Shown: positions 1 through 8,662, counted from the stretch's first letter. The stretch: 64,000 nucleotides of DNA from JAJNPS01 sp031378845 (GCA_031378845.1 JANNES010000003.1:1-64000), one strand, 5' to 3'. Numbers and translations: made by a program. Notes: generated by a model not told the origin, from the letters alone.

Positions 1-738
1 CCGGATCGCCTCATGCGCCTCCTCGCAACTGGTATGCACGATATACACCGGCACCCCCGCCATATCGGCAATCATGATCGCGCGGTTGGTGGCCTCGCCC
101 TCCACTTCCGGGGGGCGGGAAAACGCATGCGCCTCTGGCCCATTGTTCCCCGCCGCCATCAGTTTCCGTTGAAGTTCCGCCACCACATCGCCATTCTCGG
201 CATGCACAAACGGCATCGCCCCCAGTTCCGCACAGCGGGAAAATGAGGCGAACATCTCATCATCATTCACCATCAACGCGCCCTTATAGGCCATGAAGTG
301 CTTGAACGAATTGATCCCCGCCTCGGTGACGGTTTTCATGTCGTTGAAAACCTGCTCCCCCCACCAGGTGATCGCCATGTGATAACTGTAATCACAGGTC
401 GCCCGCCCCGATTTGTTGTGCCACATCTGCATGGCATCCATCAGCCCCTGCCCCTGCCCCGGCAGCACGAAATCGACGACCATCGTGGTGCCACCGCTTA
501 ACGCAGCCCGCGTGCCCGATTCAAAATCATCCGCCGAATACGTCCCCATAAACGGCATCTCCAGATGCGTATGCGGATCAATCCCGCCGGGCATGACATA
601 GCAACCCGAGGCATCAAGGGTCGTGTCGCCCTTGAGGTTGGGGCCGATGGCGGTGATCTTGCCATGCTCGATGGCGATGTCCGCAGCGTAGGTGAGGTCG
701 GCGGTAACGATCGTGCCGTTTTTGATGATGGTGGTCAT
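1..738 (-). CDS. hydA: Dihydropyrimidinase (D-hydantoinase family), 3' end beyond the window
   Basis: Cyclic amidohydrolase that opens dihydrouracil or dihydrothymine to the N-carbamoyl-beta-amino acid, the second step of reductive pyrimidine breakdown in the cytoplasm. The first 246 residues are present; family members are about 480 aa, so roughly half is missing at the left edge. Visible metal-site elements: HTH at residues 56-58 in GGIDPHTHLEMPF, the probable carboxylated lysine K152 in HFMAYKG, H179 in FVHAENGD and H235 in IVHTSCEEA. The ATG overlaps the stop of the upstream gene by 4 bp (ATGA), which implies translational coupling. The neighbouring carbamoyl hydrolase, PreA/PreT and RutR favour dihydropyrimidinase over other hydantoinases. 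Confidence 0.93.
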   Translation of the reverse strand, partial: MTTIIKNGTIVTADLTYAADIAIEHGKITAIGPNLKGDTTLDASGCYVMPGGIDPHTHLEMPFMGTYSADDFESGTRAALSGGTTMVVDFVLPGQGQGLMDAMQMWHNKSGRATCDYSYHMAITWWGEQVFNDMKTVTEAGINSFKHFMAYKGALMVNDDEMFASFSRCAELGAMPFVHAENGDVVAELQRKLMAAGNNGPEAHAFSRPPEVEGEATNRAIMIADMAGVPVYIVHTSCEEAHEAIR

Positions 739-1184
739 GATCTGCGTTCCTCTCGCATCGTCTCGATCAGAGTTTCGTTTCGGATAGATCTATCATTGGC
801 TGCCCGTGAACGGCGATCATTGATGATAGTCCAAACCATCGCAAATAGGGCTATGAGAAGACCCAAAACACCTAGACCAAAGCCTGCCCATGCAAACCAC
901 CGCTGAGATTTCGTCTCCTGATCCTTGATGAATTCGACTAGGAGCTCTTTCGCGAGTTCTTCGGAAACATTCGGAGCACACGGATGGAATGAGCATAGAG
1001 ATCCAGACCAACGCTGAGTTCTGAGTTCATCTATTGGAGTCTTTAGGAAAGAACGCTCCAACACTTCGCCCGCCGTTTTCAAGTTTTCTGGTAGGCCGCA
1101 CGAACCGCAGCTGCTTTGAGCCTCTGCCGAACCAACGCTTAATGCCAAAAAAAACATGCTAGAATACAATGCGTTTCGTCTCAC
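735..1184 (-). CDS. Unknown small membrane protein between two pyrimidine-catabolism genes
   Basis: I do not recognise this 149 aa protein. It has a signal peptide (RR near the N-terminus, hydrophobic core, cleavage likely after AEA at residue 22), a short periplasmic region with a CGSC pair at 26-29 and two more cysteines near 64 and 69, then a transmembrane helix at about 96-118 and a basic cytosolic tail. The GTG start overlaps the upstream amidohydrolase stop (GTGA), and its stop overlaps the dihydropyrimidinase ATG (ATGA). It is therefore read as the middle gene of a coupled trio. Base composition looks close to 50% GC by eye, clearly below its neighbours, which suggests a recent arrival. 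Start choice rests on the overlap and the good signal peptide. Confidence 0.7.
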   Translation of the reverse strand: MRRNALYSSMFFLALSVGSAEAQSSCGSCGLPENLKTAGEVLERSFLKTPIDELRTQRWSGSLCSFHPCAPNVSEELAKELLVEFIKDQETKSQRWFAWAGFGLGVLGLLIALFAMVWTIINDRRSRAANDRSIRNETLIETMREERRS

Positions 1185-2431
1185 CCCACCACCCCCGCCA
1201 CTTCCAACACCGCGTTCAGCATAACATCCGTCCCCGCCGCCGCCCAGTCCGGCGAAATCTCCTCCGCCTCGTTATGCGACAGCCCGCCCACGCAGGGGCA
1301 CATCACCATCACCGTGGGGGCCACGCGGTTGATCCAGCAGGCATCGTGGCCGGCGCCGCTTATGATATCCATATGGGAATACCCCAACCGCTCTGCCGCC
1401 CCGCGCACCACCGAAACCAAACCGGCATCAAACGTCACCGGGTCGAAATGCCCGACCGCTTCAATCGCACACCCCAGCCCCAGTTCCGCCGCCACTGCCG
1501 CCACGGCGCGTTCCACCTCGCCCCGCATCGCGTCCAGCTTGGCCTGATCGGGCGAGCGGATGTCGACGGTGAACACCACCTTGCCGGGGATCACGTTCCG
1601 CGAGTTCGGGAACACATTCATCTGCCCCACCGTGCCAACAGCGCCCGGCTGATGCCCCATCGCGATTTGATGCACCCGTTCCACCACCTTCGCCATCCCC
1701 AAGCCCGCATTCGCCCGAATCGACATCGGGGTCGACCCGGTATGTGCATCGACGCCGGTCAACGTCACCTCCAGCCACCAAAGCCCCTGCCCGTGAGTCA
1801 CTACGCCAATCGCCTTGCCCTCGGCCTCCAATATCGGCCCCTGCTCGATATGCAGTTCCAGCATCGCATGGATTTTCCGCGCGCCGACCACCTCATCCCC
1901 AACCCAGCCGATCCGCGCCAGTTCCTCGCCGAACACTTTCCCCTCGGGGTCACGGCGCGACTTTGCATAGTCTTCGGTATGAATGCCCGCGAACACGCCG
2001 CTTGCCAGCATCGCCGGGGCAAACCGCGCGCCTTCCTCGTTGGTCCAGTTCGTCACGACAATGGGATGGCGGGTCTTGACCCCAAGGTCATTCATCGTCC
2101 GCACCACCTCCAGCGCGCCCAACACGCCGAGAACCCCGTCATACTTGCCGCCCGTGGGTTGCGTGTCGAGGTGACTGCCCATGTAGACCGGCAGCGCGTC
2201 GGGGTCGCTTCCCGCCCGGGTCGCAAACATGTTGCCCATGGTGTCCACGCCCATCGCCATGCCCGCATCCGCACACCAGCGCGCAAACAGATGCCGCCCC
2301 TCGCCATCCGCATCGGTCAGCGTCTGGCGGTTGTTGCCGCCCGCAATGCCGGGGCCGATCAGCGCCATTTGCATCAGGCTGTCCCACAGGCGCGCAGGAT
2401 TGATCCGCAGGTTTTCCCCAGGCGATGGCAT
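1181..2431 (-). CDS. hyuC: Zn-dependent amidohydrolase, beta-ureidopropionase / N-carbamoyl amino acid hydrolase family
   Basis: M20-family hydrolase, 416 aa, expected to release CO2 and NH3 from N-carbamoyl-beta-alanine or its methyl analogue, the third step of reductive pyrimidine degradation. Metal-site residues typical of the family are visible: H87 in GSHLDTQPTGG, D98 in KYDGV, E132/E133 in NEEGARF, H194 in LELHIEQGP, and a late histidine in SGAGHDACW. I chose the ATG at 2431, which has an AGGGAG ribosome binding site 7-8 bases upstream, rather than the longer reading frame that begins at 2515. A RutR-like operator lies just upstream. Allantoate amidohydrolase belongs to the same family, but the gene context favours pyrimidine breakdown. 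Confidence 0.88.
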   Translation of the reverse strand: MPSPGENLRINPARLWDSLMQMALIGPGIAGGNNRQTLTDADGEGRHLFARWCADAGMAMGVDTMGNMFATRAGSDPDALPVYMGSHLDTQPTGGKYDGVLGVLGALEVVRTMNDLGVKTRHPIVVTNWTNEEGARFAPAMLASGVFAGIHTEDYAKSRRDPEGKVFGEELARIGWVGDEVVGARKIHAMLELHIEQGPILEAEGKAIGVVTHGQGLWWLEVTLTGVDAHTGSTPMSIRANAGLGMAKVVERVHQIAMGHQPGAVGTVGQMNVFPNSRNVIPGKVVFTVDIRSPDQAKLDAMRGEVERAVAAVAAELGLGCAIEAVGHFDPVTFDAGLVSVVRGAAERLGYSHMDIISGAGHDACWINRVAPTVMVMCPCVGGLSHNEAEEISPDWAAAGTDVMLNAVLEVAGVVG

Positions 2432-2484
2432 ATCCGTCTCCCTGTCTGCCGAGGTCTTTTGCGCCTCGTCCAGCGACTCGTTTC

Positions 2485-2500
2485 CTGACCGTATGGTCAA
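2485..2500. promoter_or_regulatory. Candidate RutR operator upstream of hyuC
   Basis: CTGACCGTATGGTCAA matches the known E. coli RutR consensus TTGACCA-N2-TGGTCAA at 12 of 14 defined positions. It lies 54-69 bases upstream of the hyuC start and between two divergent genes, while a RutR-type repressor is encoded 1.8 kb away. The motif match is seen directly; binding is inferred. Confidence 0.6.
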
Positions 2501-2643
2501 GGCAAAGGCCAACACAAGCCTCCCCGCCGGTCAACGCGAATATGATGGCCTTGCCCCACATGGCGTGCTTGAATATTGCGCGCGCCATCATGAAAGCGGT
2601 CGAAAAAATCACCCTGAGACCCTCCGAGCAGCAAAGGTCGTTC

Positions 2644-3129
2644 ATGGATATCCCTACTCTGGACGAACAAGAGCGACGCCTTGTCTTTGTGCAGTTCAGC
2701 GAACTGACGGCCCTCGACCTCGGGCGCGTGCTGATGGACCTTGCGCGCGCTGGCAAATTGCCGGTGGTGATCGACATTCGCACGCCCGACCGCACGCTCT
2801 TTCATGCAGCGATGCCCGGGGCGACGGCACTGAATGACACCTGGGCACGTCGCAAGAGCAATGCCACGCTGATGTGGCAGGCGTCGTCCTTGCTGATCGG
2901 CACGAAGATGCGTGAAAAGGGCGACACGCTTGCCAACAACGGGCTGGCCGAGGCGGATTATGCGGTGCATGGCGGCAGTTTTCCGGTGCGGGTGCAGGGC
3001 GTCGGGGTGGTGGCCGCAGTCACCGTCTCTGGCTTGCCGCAAATCGAAGATCACGCCCTGGTCGTGCGCGCGCTGGAGGTGCTGTTGTCGGCCCGGCGCC
3101 CTGCACCGGACGATTCTGGCGGGGCATGA
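2644..3129 (+). CDS. UPF0303 / heme-degrading-domain (HbpS-like) family protein
   Basis: A 161 aa cytoplasmic protein of the UPF0303 group (DUF336/HbpS-like fold), whose biochemical role is not firmly known. Family signatures include the central VVIDIRTPDRTLFHAAMPG stretch followed by DTWARRKSN, and the C-terminal GVVAAVTVSGLP-type glycine turn. Family members are about 160 aa, which supports the ATG at 2644 over the longer open frame starting at 2425. It is divergent from hyuC, and the 212 bp between them carries the RutR-like site, so it could share that control. Function is not assigned beyond the family. Confidence 0.8.
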   Translation: MDIPTLDEQERRLVFVQFSELTALDLGRVLMDLARAGKLPVVIDIRTPDRTLFHAAMPGATALNDTWARRKSNATLMWQASSLLIGTKMREKGDTLANNGLAEADYAVHGGSFPVRVQGVGVVAAVTVSGLPQIEDHALVVRALEVLLSARRPAPDDSGGA

Positions 3130-3215
3130 CGGGAATTTACAAAGGCGACTGTTCTGCTAGCGTTACAAGAACCGTGCTTGGGGTTTTCGTGCCGTGCAAA
3201 CCAGGGGTGACCATT

Positions 3216-3788
3216 TTGACAATCCCGCGCATGTGTCTGACGTCTCTGTTTTGCCTGACATTTCAGGGCCCGGTTCTGGCAGGGGTCATCGCGGATGCGG
3301 GCGCGGTCGTGGATGCGGCCTTGGCGACCGGGGATTTTGATGCCTGGTATGACGCCAATCAGGCGCTGCTGGACACCGCGTGGTACGCAGCAGGACTTAA
3401 CTTTGACAGCCTGATCATCGTGAAGGCACCGGCTCAAGGCTTTGGCGGCTATGAAGCGCGCGGCAACAACGTCTTTGCTCCAGGAGAAGAAATCAACATC
3501 TATGCCGAGCCAAAAGGCTACGGATTTGGCGATCTTGGCGACGGCAAGTATGAAATCGCCTTTGCCATCGACATGAAGGTGATGACGCCAGATGGCAGCG
3601 AGGTTGCGAACATGCCGGATTTTGCAGAACTCAAACTTGCGTCTTTCGGGCAACCGCATGAATTTGTGGCGAATGTGACCATCACCCTGACAGGAGCCCC
3701 GGCGGGCGACTATGCCTTGGAACTGACATTTCGCGATCTGCATGGCGGACAAAGCGCCGACTTTACAATGCGGGTCTCGATTCAATAG
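3216..3788 (+). CDS. Predicted secreted protein of unknown function
   Basis: About 190 aa, starting with a signal peptide whose hydrophobic stretch ends near PVLAG. The mature part is acidic and Gly/Asp rich, with a predicted beta-sandwich look (alternating hydrophobic residues, FAPGEEINIYAEPKGYGFG in the middle). I recognise no catalytic motif and no family with certainty. Start is ambiguous: TTG at 3216 has AGGGG 8 bases upstream and gives an Arg-containing signal peptide, while ATG at 3231 has no clear ribosome binding site. It follows the UPF0303 gene by 86 bases on the same strand. Probably periplasmic. Confidence 0.62.
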   Translation: MTIPRMCLTSLFCLTFQGPVLAGVIADAGAVVDAALATGDFDAWYDANQALLDTAWYAAGLNFDSLIIVKAPAQGFGGYEARGNNVFAPGEEINIYAEPKGYGFGDLGDGKYEIAFAIDMKVMTPDGSEVANMPDFAELKLASFGQPHEFVANVTITLTGAPAGDYALELTFRDLHGGQSADFTMRVSIQ

Positions 3789-3818
3789 GTTCCTGGTTTG
3801 CTCCGACAGGCGCGCGGA

Positions 3819-4109
3819 CTATTTCAGCTCGATCTCGATAAAACTCATTTCGGCGTCGCCGCCATTGATGACGTTATGCTCGATACCTTGGTCACGGCGA
3901 TAGGCGGTGCCAGCCGGGATCACGACCCGTTGTGTCGCGCCTGCGGGTTCCTCAAGCTGCATATGGCAGTCGGTCAGGGTCGTGATGACATAGTCATGAC
4001 CATGCCGGTGCCAGCCTGTCTCTGCCCCCGGCACGAAGTCGAACCGCGTCACCCGCACCCGGGCATCGTCGATAACCTCTGTTGCGGTGCAGGGGGGTCG
4101 CGGGGTCAT
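3819..4109 (-). CDS. Small cupin-domain protein
   Basis: A single-domain cupin of 96 aa. Motif 1 is seen as GAETGWHRHGHDYVITTL (residues about 28-45), with the paired histidines that bind a metal in the family, and motif 2 as PAGTAYRRDQGIEHNVIN, with the second-site histidine. Substrate cannot be deduced. It is transcribed divergently from the RutR-type regulator across a 208 bp gap and converges on the secreted-protein gene. A role in pyrimidine breakdown is possible only by location. Confidence 0.8.
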   Translation of the reverse strand: MTPRPPCTATEVIDDARVRVTRFDFVPGAETGWHRHGHDYVITTLTDCHMQLEEPAGATQRVVIPAGTAYRRDQGIEHNVINGGDAEMSFIEIELK

Positions 4110-4317
4110 GGCGTTGGTCTCCTTGCCGAGTTCAGGCAGATCACGCGATGCGTTTGATCAAAACCTTTACGTCCGCGACGATACCACCAAGGGGGTCGTC
4201 GTCAAGACAAGTGCCCGGACACGCCGTGGCGCCGGGGTTTGCATCGGCGCGGGAATTGCGCCAAGGTCGATGTCCGAACCGCACGCGGCATTCCTGCCAC
4301 ACCCTCACATCCCGAGC

Positions 4318-4935
4318 ATGATGCCACACGCCAAGACCCGCATTCAGCAAAAGAACCGCGATGTGATCCTTGAAGCGGCGCTGGATGTGTTTTCCGGCCA
4401 GGGTTTCCGGGGTGCCACACTTGATCAGATTGCCGAAGTGGCGAACCTGTCGAAACCGAACCTGCTTTATTACTTCGCCTCAAAAGAGGCGATCCATCAG
4501 GCGCTGCTGACGCGGCTGCTGGACACCTGGCTTGATCCCCTGCGGGCGATGGATGCCAGTGGCGATCCGGTGGCCGAGGTGCTGGCCTACGCGCGGCGCA
4601 AGCTGGACCTTGCGCGTGATTATCCCCGCGAAAGCCGCCTTTTTGCCAACGAGATCCTGCAAGGCGCGCCGCGCATGCGCGGTGCCATCGAGGGGGATCT
4701 GAAACGCCTTGTCGACGAAAAGGCCGGTGTCTTGAAAACATGGATGGATCAGGGGCGGATTGCCCGCGTGCACCCGGTGCATCTGATCTTTTCGATCTGG
4801 GCGCTGACCCAGCATTATGCCGATTTCGATGTGCAGGTCCGCGCGGTGCTCGGGCCCGGCCATGACCCCTTTGCCGAGGCGGGCGAATTTCTCGACACCT
4901 TGATCGCGCGTCTGCTGTCACCCGGCACCGGGTAA
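4318..4935 (+). CDS. rutR: RutR-like TetR-family regulator of pyrimidine metabolism
   Basis: A TetR repressor of about 205 aa. The N-terminal helix-turn-helix spans roughly residues 33-52 (TLDQIAEVANLSKPNLLYYF), and the C-terminal domain has the RutR-type segments ARDYPRESRLFANEILQGAP, LVDEKAGVLKTW and HLIFSIWALTQHYADF, which match the E. coli RutR pattern as I remember it. RutR senses uracil or thymine and releases its operators. The surrounding pyrimidine-catabolism genes and the near-consensus operator at 2485 support this identity. Start is uncertain: ATG at 4318 or 4321, with only a weak ribosome binding site; an upstream ATG at 4270 would add 16 residues. Confidence 0.85.
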   Translation: MMPHAKTRIQQKNRDVILEAALDVFSGQGFRGATLDQIAEVANLSKPNLLYYFASKEAIHQALLTRLLDTWLDPLRAMDASGDPVAEVLAYARRKLDLARDYPRESRLFANEILQGAPRMRGAIEGDLKRLVDEKAGVLKTWMDQGRIARVHPVHLIFSIWALTQHYADFDVQVRAVLGPGHDPFAEAGEFLDTLIARLLSPGTG

Positions 4936-5019
4936 CATCATGCGACACCAAAGGGCTGGACTCGGTCTGCAGGCCGGGTGTAGCGGATCGGCTGGTGCTC
5001 TTTTCGGTAAAGACGAACG

Positions 5020-6924
5020 ATGACCGCTGACCCCAACGTGACACCTGATGACGAGCATGCCGCGTCGCGTGCCCCCAAGAATCTGGCCGCGCTTGTGCTG
5101 GGATGTATCGGTGTCGTTTACGGCGATATCGGCACCTCGCCGCTTTATGCGATGCGCGAGTCCCTGCACGCGGCCAGCCGCGACGGGTTGGACCGCGATG
5201 ATGTGGTTGGGGTGATCTCGCTGTTGATCTGGACCCTGATCCTGATCGTGTCGATCAAATACGTGATCTTGATCATGCGCGCGGACAACCGCGGCGAAGG
5301 CGGCACGCTGTCGCTGGTCGCATTGGTCCAGCAAGCCTTGGGCGCAAGACCGGGTTGGCTCTTGGCGGTGGGGGTGGTCGGCATCTCGCTCTTTTTCGGC
5401 GATGCCATCATCACCCCGGCAATGTCGGTCTTGTCCGCCGTCGAAGGCATGGCGATCGTGGCTCCGGCCTTTGGCAGCTTTGTCGTGCCGGTCACGGTCG
5501 TCATCATCATCGGTCTCTTTCTGGTCCAGAACAAGGGCACCGCCCGCGTCGCGGTCTTTTTCGGCCCGATCATGGTCTTGTGGTTTCTGGTCATGGCCGT
5601 CATGGGCCTGTGGCATATCGGCGATGACCTGTCGATCCTGGGCGCGCTCAATCCCTGGTATGCCGCCAAATTCGTCGTCACCAATGGCTTTGCGTCGCTG
5701 ATCGTGCTTGGCTCGGTCTTTCTGGCCGTGACCGGGGGCGAAGCGCTTTACGCCGATATGGGACATTTTGGCCGTCGCCCGATCCGTATCGCGTGGAGCA
5801 TTCTGGTTTTTCCGGCCCTCACGCTCAGCTATCTCGGGCAGGGCGCACTCGTGCTGGCCCATCCCGAGACGGCCGAAAACCCGTTCTTTCTGATGGCCCC
5901 GGATTGGGCGCTGTTGCCCTTGGTGATCCTGGCCACGATGGCCACCGTCATCGCCAGTCAGGCGGTGATCTCGGGCGCGTTTTCAATGATGCAGCAAGCG
6001 ACCCAGATGGGCCTTTTGCCGCGCCTCGAGATCCGCCACACCTCCGAGACGCAGGCAGGCCAGATCTATCTGCCCAAGGTCAACGGGATCCTCGCCTTTG
6101 GCGTTCTGGCGCTGGTCGTGGCATTCGGGTCGTCTTCGAGCCTCGCCTCGGCGTACGGCATCGCGGTGACAGGCGACATGGTGATTACCTCGATCCTCGC
6201 CTTTGTGCTGTTTCTCAAGGCGTGGAAATGGCCGCTCTGGCAGGTCCTGGCCGTCATGGTGCCGATCTTGCTCGTCGAATCGCTGTTTCTGGGTGCAAAC
6301 ATCCTCAAGGTCATCGATGGCGGCTATGTGCCCATTGCGTTGGCGGCAACCATGTGCCTGCTGATCTGGACATGGGTCAAAGGCACCAAACATGTGCAGA
6401 AGAAAGCCCATGCAACCAGCGTGGCGCTGCCAGCCCTGATCCAGATGCTGGTCAAGTCCAAACCGGTCAGCGTGCCGGGCACGGCGGTCTTTCTGACCTC
6501 GGATCCGGACATGGCGCCCTCGGCGCTGATGCACAACATCAAGCACAACCGGGTGCTGCATGCCCAGAACCTCATCGTCAAGGTCGACGTCGCACCGACC
6601 CCCAGCGTACCGAACGCAGACCGGCTGACCATTGACCGGCTCAGCGACGGCTTTGTCCGCATCACCATTGCGTTCGGCTACATGGAAACCCCGAATGTGC
6701 CCCGGGCGCTGGCGCTGGCGCGCAAGCGGGGGTTGAAGTTCGACATCATGACGACCTCGTTCTTCTTGAATCGGCGGTCGTTCAAGGCCACCGGCAATCA
6801 AGGTCTAAACATCTGGCAAGAGCGCGTTTTCATGTGGCTCAACAAGTCGGCATCCAACGCCACGGACTTTTACTGCCTGCCCTCAAACCGCGTCGTGGAG
6901 ATGGGCCAGCAACTGGCAATCTGA
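5020..6924 (+). CDS. kup: KUP-family potassium uptake transporter
   Basis: A 634 aa integral membrane K+/H+ symporter of the Kup/Trk-D type. The family opening LGCIGVVYGDIGTSPLYAM is at residues 27-45, followed by about 12 hydrophobic segments and a soluble C-terminal domain from about residue 480. Length is normal for the family. It has a short N-terminal cytosolic tail, and the ATG at 5020 fits the usual start. It sits 84 bases after the RutR gene on the same strand, without obvious functional linkage. A second potassium system (TrkA/TrkH) lies near 35-38 kb. Confidence 0.96.
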   Translation: MTADPNVTPDDEHAASRAPKNLAALVLGCIGVVYGDIGTSPLYAMRESLHAASRDGLDRDDVVGVISLLIWTLILIVSIKYVILIMRADNRGEGGTLSLVALVQQALGARPGWLLAVGVVGISLFFGDAIITPAMSVLSAVEGMAIVAPAFGSFVVPVTVVIIIGLFLVQNKGTARVAVFFGPIMVLWFLVMAVMGLWHIGDDLSILGALNPWYAAKFVVTNGFASLIVLGSVFLAVTGGEALYADMGHFGRRPIRIAWSILVFPALTLSYLGQGALVLAHPETAENPFFLMAPDWALLPLVILATMATVIASQAVISGAFSMMQQATQMGLLPRLEIRHTSETQAGQIYLPKVNGILAFGVLALVVAFGSSSSLASAYGIAVTGDMVITSILAFVLFLKAWKWPLWQVLAVMVPILLVESLFLGANILKVIDGGYVPIALAATMCLLIWTWVKGTKHVQKKAHATSVALPALIQMLVKSKPVSVPGTAVFLTSDPDMAPSALMHNIKHNRVLHAQNLIVKVDVAPTPSVPNADRLTIDRLSDGFVRITIAFGYMETPNVPRALALARKRGLKFDIMTTSFFLNRRSFKATGNQGLNIWQERVFMWLNKSASNATDFYCLPSNRVVEMGQQLAI

Positions 6925-6961
6925 ACAGCGGCACCGCCGCATGATCGCCTGCTGCCGGTGG

Positions 6962-7621
6962 TCAAGCCTGTCGTGGGTATTCGTCGTGCAATCTCCACCA
7001 CTGATACGGCGGTGACTGGGGCACCCAGGCAGGTGCGTCCTGCCAGTTTTCCTGCCGCCCCATGGGTGTCATGTCCAAAAGACCCCAGACGCTTGTTGCA
7101 CCCTCGGTGCCGCGTCCGGTCGTCGAATAGGTGTGATAGATCGCCCCAACGTCCTTGATGTAGACGGAAAAGCCGGGACCTCGCGCGCCCATGCCGTGGT
7201 CAAGACCGAAGCGATCGGTCGTCTCGACCCAGGGAAGGGTCCAGCCCATGCGGGCCTTGAAGGCCTCGATCTCGGCGAGAGGGGCCGTTGATACCAGCGT
7301 CAACGTCGTGTCGCGGGCGTGCAGATGGGCCGGATGTGGCAGTTGGTCGACCAGGATCCCGCAGCCCGGACACGGCGACGGATCGTTCGCGCCCAGCATG
7401 TGGTGGTAGACGATCAACTGGCGCCGTCCGTCAAAGAGGTCCCCCAATCCGGCGGGACCATCGGGCGTGACAAAGTGGTAGTCCTGTTGCTCGCGACGCC
7501 ATGGCATCTGACGACGCAAGGCTGCAACGCGATCAGTGGCAAGCGTCAGCGCCTTTTCCTCGGCCACGAGTGCGGCATGGGCGACGGCCCATTCGGTCTG
7601 GTTCGCAACGCGGTGGGTCAT
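6962..7621 (-). CDS. DUF899 thioredoxin-like family protein
   Basis: A 219 aa cytosolic protein of the DUF899 group, related to thioredoxin folds. Features: the N-terminal EKALTLATDRVAALRRQMPW segment, a CPGC pair in NDPSPCPGCGILVDQL where relatives carry a redox-like Cys pair, and the C-terminal GLLDMTPMGRQE typical of the family. It is the last gene of a TetR-VOC-DUF899 operon, with its ATG overlapping the VOC stop by 4 bp. Substrate is unknown. I chose the ATG at 7621 over one ten codons upstream because of the overlap. Confidence 0.85.
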   Translation of the reverse strand: MTHRVANQTEWAVAHAALVAEEKALTLATDRVAALRRQMPWRREQQDYHFVTPDGPAGLGDLFDGRRQLIVYHHMLGANDPSPCPGCGILVDQLPHPAHLHARDTTLTLVSTAPLAEIEAFKARMGWTLPWVETTDRFGLDHGMGARGPGFSVYIKDVGAIYHTYSTTGRGTEGATSVWGLLDMTPMGRQENWQDAPAWVPQSPPYQWWRLHDEYPRQA

Positions 7622-8040
7622 TTGCCTGCCCCCGGTTCGTTGATCGCCCAAGCCAGACCAAAGGGATCCTTCACGCGGCCATAGCGGTCACCCCAGAATT
7701 CCAGCGCAAAAGGGTGCGTCACGGTGCAGCCCGCCGTGACCGCCCGGTTCCACCACATATCGCCGTCACGCGTGACCAGCTGCAGCGTCATTCCCTGATC
7801 CGTGGCAGGCTTGCCCTCGGGCGTGCCAAGTTCGGGCATGAGGTCCATCAGCATCAGGATGCCGCCGTTGATCTCCAGCCCGATATTCATCACCGTGCCG
7901 TCTTGATCCTTGACCGCGGGGCTGTGGATGACAGCGCCAAAAGCCTTTTGGTAAAACGCGGCTGCCTTTTCGGCGCCGTCGACAGCCAGATAGGGAATGA
8001 CGCCCTTCATCAGGCGGGCGAAGTCAGGTTGTTCGGTCAT
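7618..8040 (-). CDS. VOC (glyoxalase/PhnB-like) family protein
   Basis: A 140 aa protein of the vicinal oxygen chelate superfamily, closest in look to PhnB/DUF1428-type proteins: VIPYLAVDGAEKAAAFYQKAF at the start, GGILMLMDLMPE in the middle and YGRVKDPFGLAWAIN at the end. Such proteins bind a divalent metal and include glyoxalases, dioxygenases and antibiotic-binding proteins; the specific reaction cannot be told. It is the middle gene of a three-gene operon, with 4 bp ATGA overlaps on both sides. Confidence 0.86.
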   Translation of the reverse strand: MTEQPDFARLMKGVIPYLAVDGAEKAAAFYQKAFGAVIHSPAVKDQDGTVMNIGLEINGGILMLMDLMPELGTPEGKPATDQGMTLQLVTRDGDMWWNRAVTAGCTVTHPFALEFWGDRYGRVKDPFGLAWAINEPGAGK

Positions 8041-8651
8041 CTGTCTTCCTCCTGTTTGGTGTTGAAAAGCAGTTTCAGATAGCGGCGCAGATGCGACAGC
8101 GCATCGTGTACCGGTTCGGCGTTGCCCTGCCCCTTGGCGAGGATGAACGCGCCTTGCAGCACGGCTTGTGTAAAAAGCGCGAGGCTTTGCGCGTTTGGGC
8201 CACCTGGCGGGCCGTACCGCGCCAGGGCAGCCGCAAAATCACCCTCAAGCGTGGTCGCATGGCCAGTGACTGCGGCAAAGGCCGCCGTCTTGATGTCGGG
8301 CGCCGTCAGATGGGTTTCTTGCAGCAGCGTTCCCGCAAGGCAGCTGAACTCCGCCGTCGTGCCCTGCAACAGGGCTTCACGCAGGTCGATATAGGCAAAG
8401 ATTCGGTCAAGCGGATCACTTGGCACATGGTACGCCGCTGCGGCAAACAGCGCCGAGGTGGTCTCTGCCCAGTGGAGCGCGCTTGCCGCCCCAAGATCGT
8501 CCTTGGTCTTGAAGTGGTGAAAGAACGCGCCTTTTGTCACCCCGGCATGCGCGCAGAGATCATCCACGGTCGTGGCGGCATAACCTTTGCTGCGGATCAC
8601 CGTGACCGCCGCATTCAGGAGCTTGGTTCTGGCATTTGGTTTCTGGTCCAT
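8037..8651 (-). CDS. TetR-family repressor of the VOC/DUF899 operon
   Basis: A 204 aa TetR regulator. The helix-turn-helix is at about residues 27-46 (TTVDDLCAHAGVTKGAFFHH), and the C-terminal domain is of the TetR_C type found in NemR/AcrR-like regulators sensing electrophiles or organic molecules. It is the first gene of an operon with a VOC protein and a DUF899 protein. A palindrome (accaac-tg-gttggt) lies 12 bases upstream of its ATG and is a strong candidate for autoregulation. I chose the ATG at 8651; the longer frame would run through the operator. Ligand unknown. Confidence 0.88.
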   Translation of the reverse strand: MDQKPNARTKLLNAAVTVIRSKGYAATTVDDLCAHAGVTKGAFFHHFKTKDDLGAASALHWAETTSALFAAAAYHVPSDPLDRIFAYIDLREALLQGTTAEFSCLAGTLLQETHLTAPDIKTAAFAAVTGHATTLEGDFAAALARYGPPGGPNAQSLALFTQAVLQGAFILAKGQGNAEPVHDALSHLRRYLKLLFNTKQEEDR

Positions 8652-8662
8652 GCGATGAACAT

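Noticed and set aside
1169..2488. Plus-strand open frame of 439 codons opposite hyuC
   Set aside because: Antisense shadow of a clear hydrolase; product is His/Arg-rich without any domain.
4153..4162. TTTGATCAAA palindrome upstream of rutR
   Set aside because: Only 10 bp, and does not match the RutR or FNR consensus; could occur by chance.
4918..5862. Minus-strand frame of 314 codons opposite kup
   Set aside because: Antisense of transmembrane segments; Asp/Arg/His-rich and without a recognisable family.
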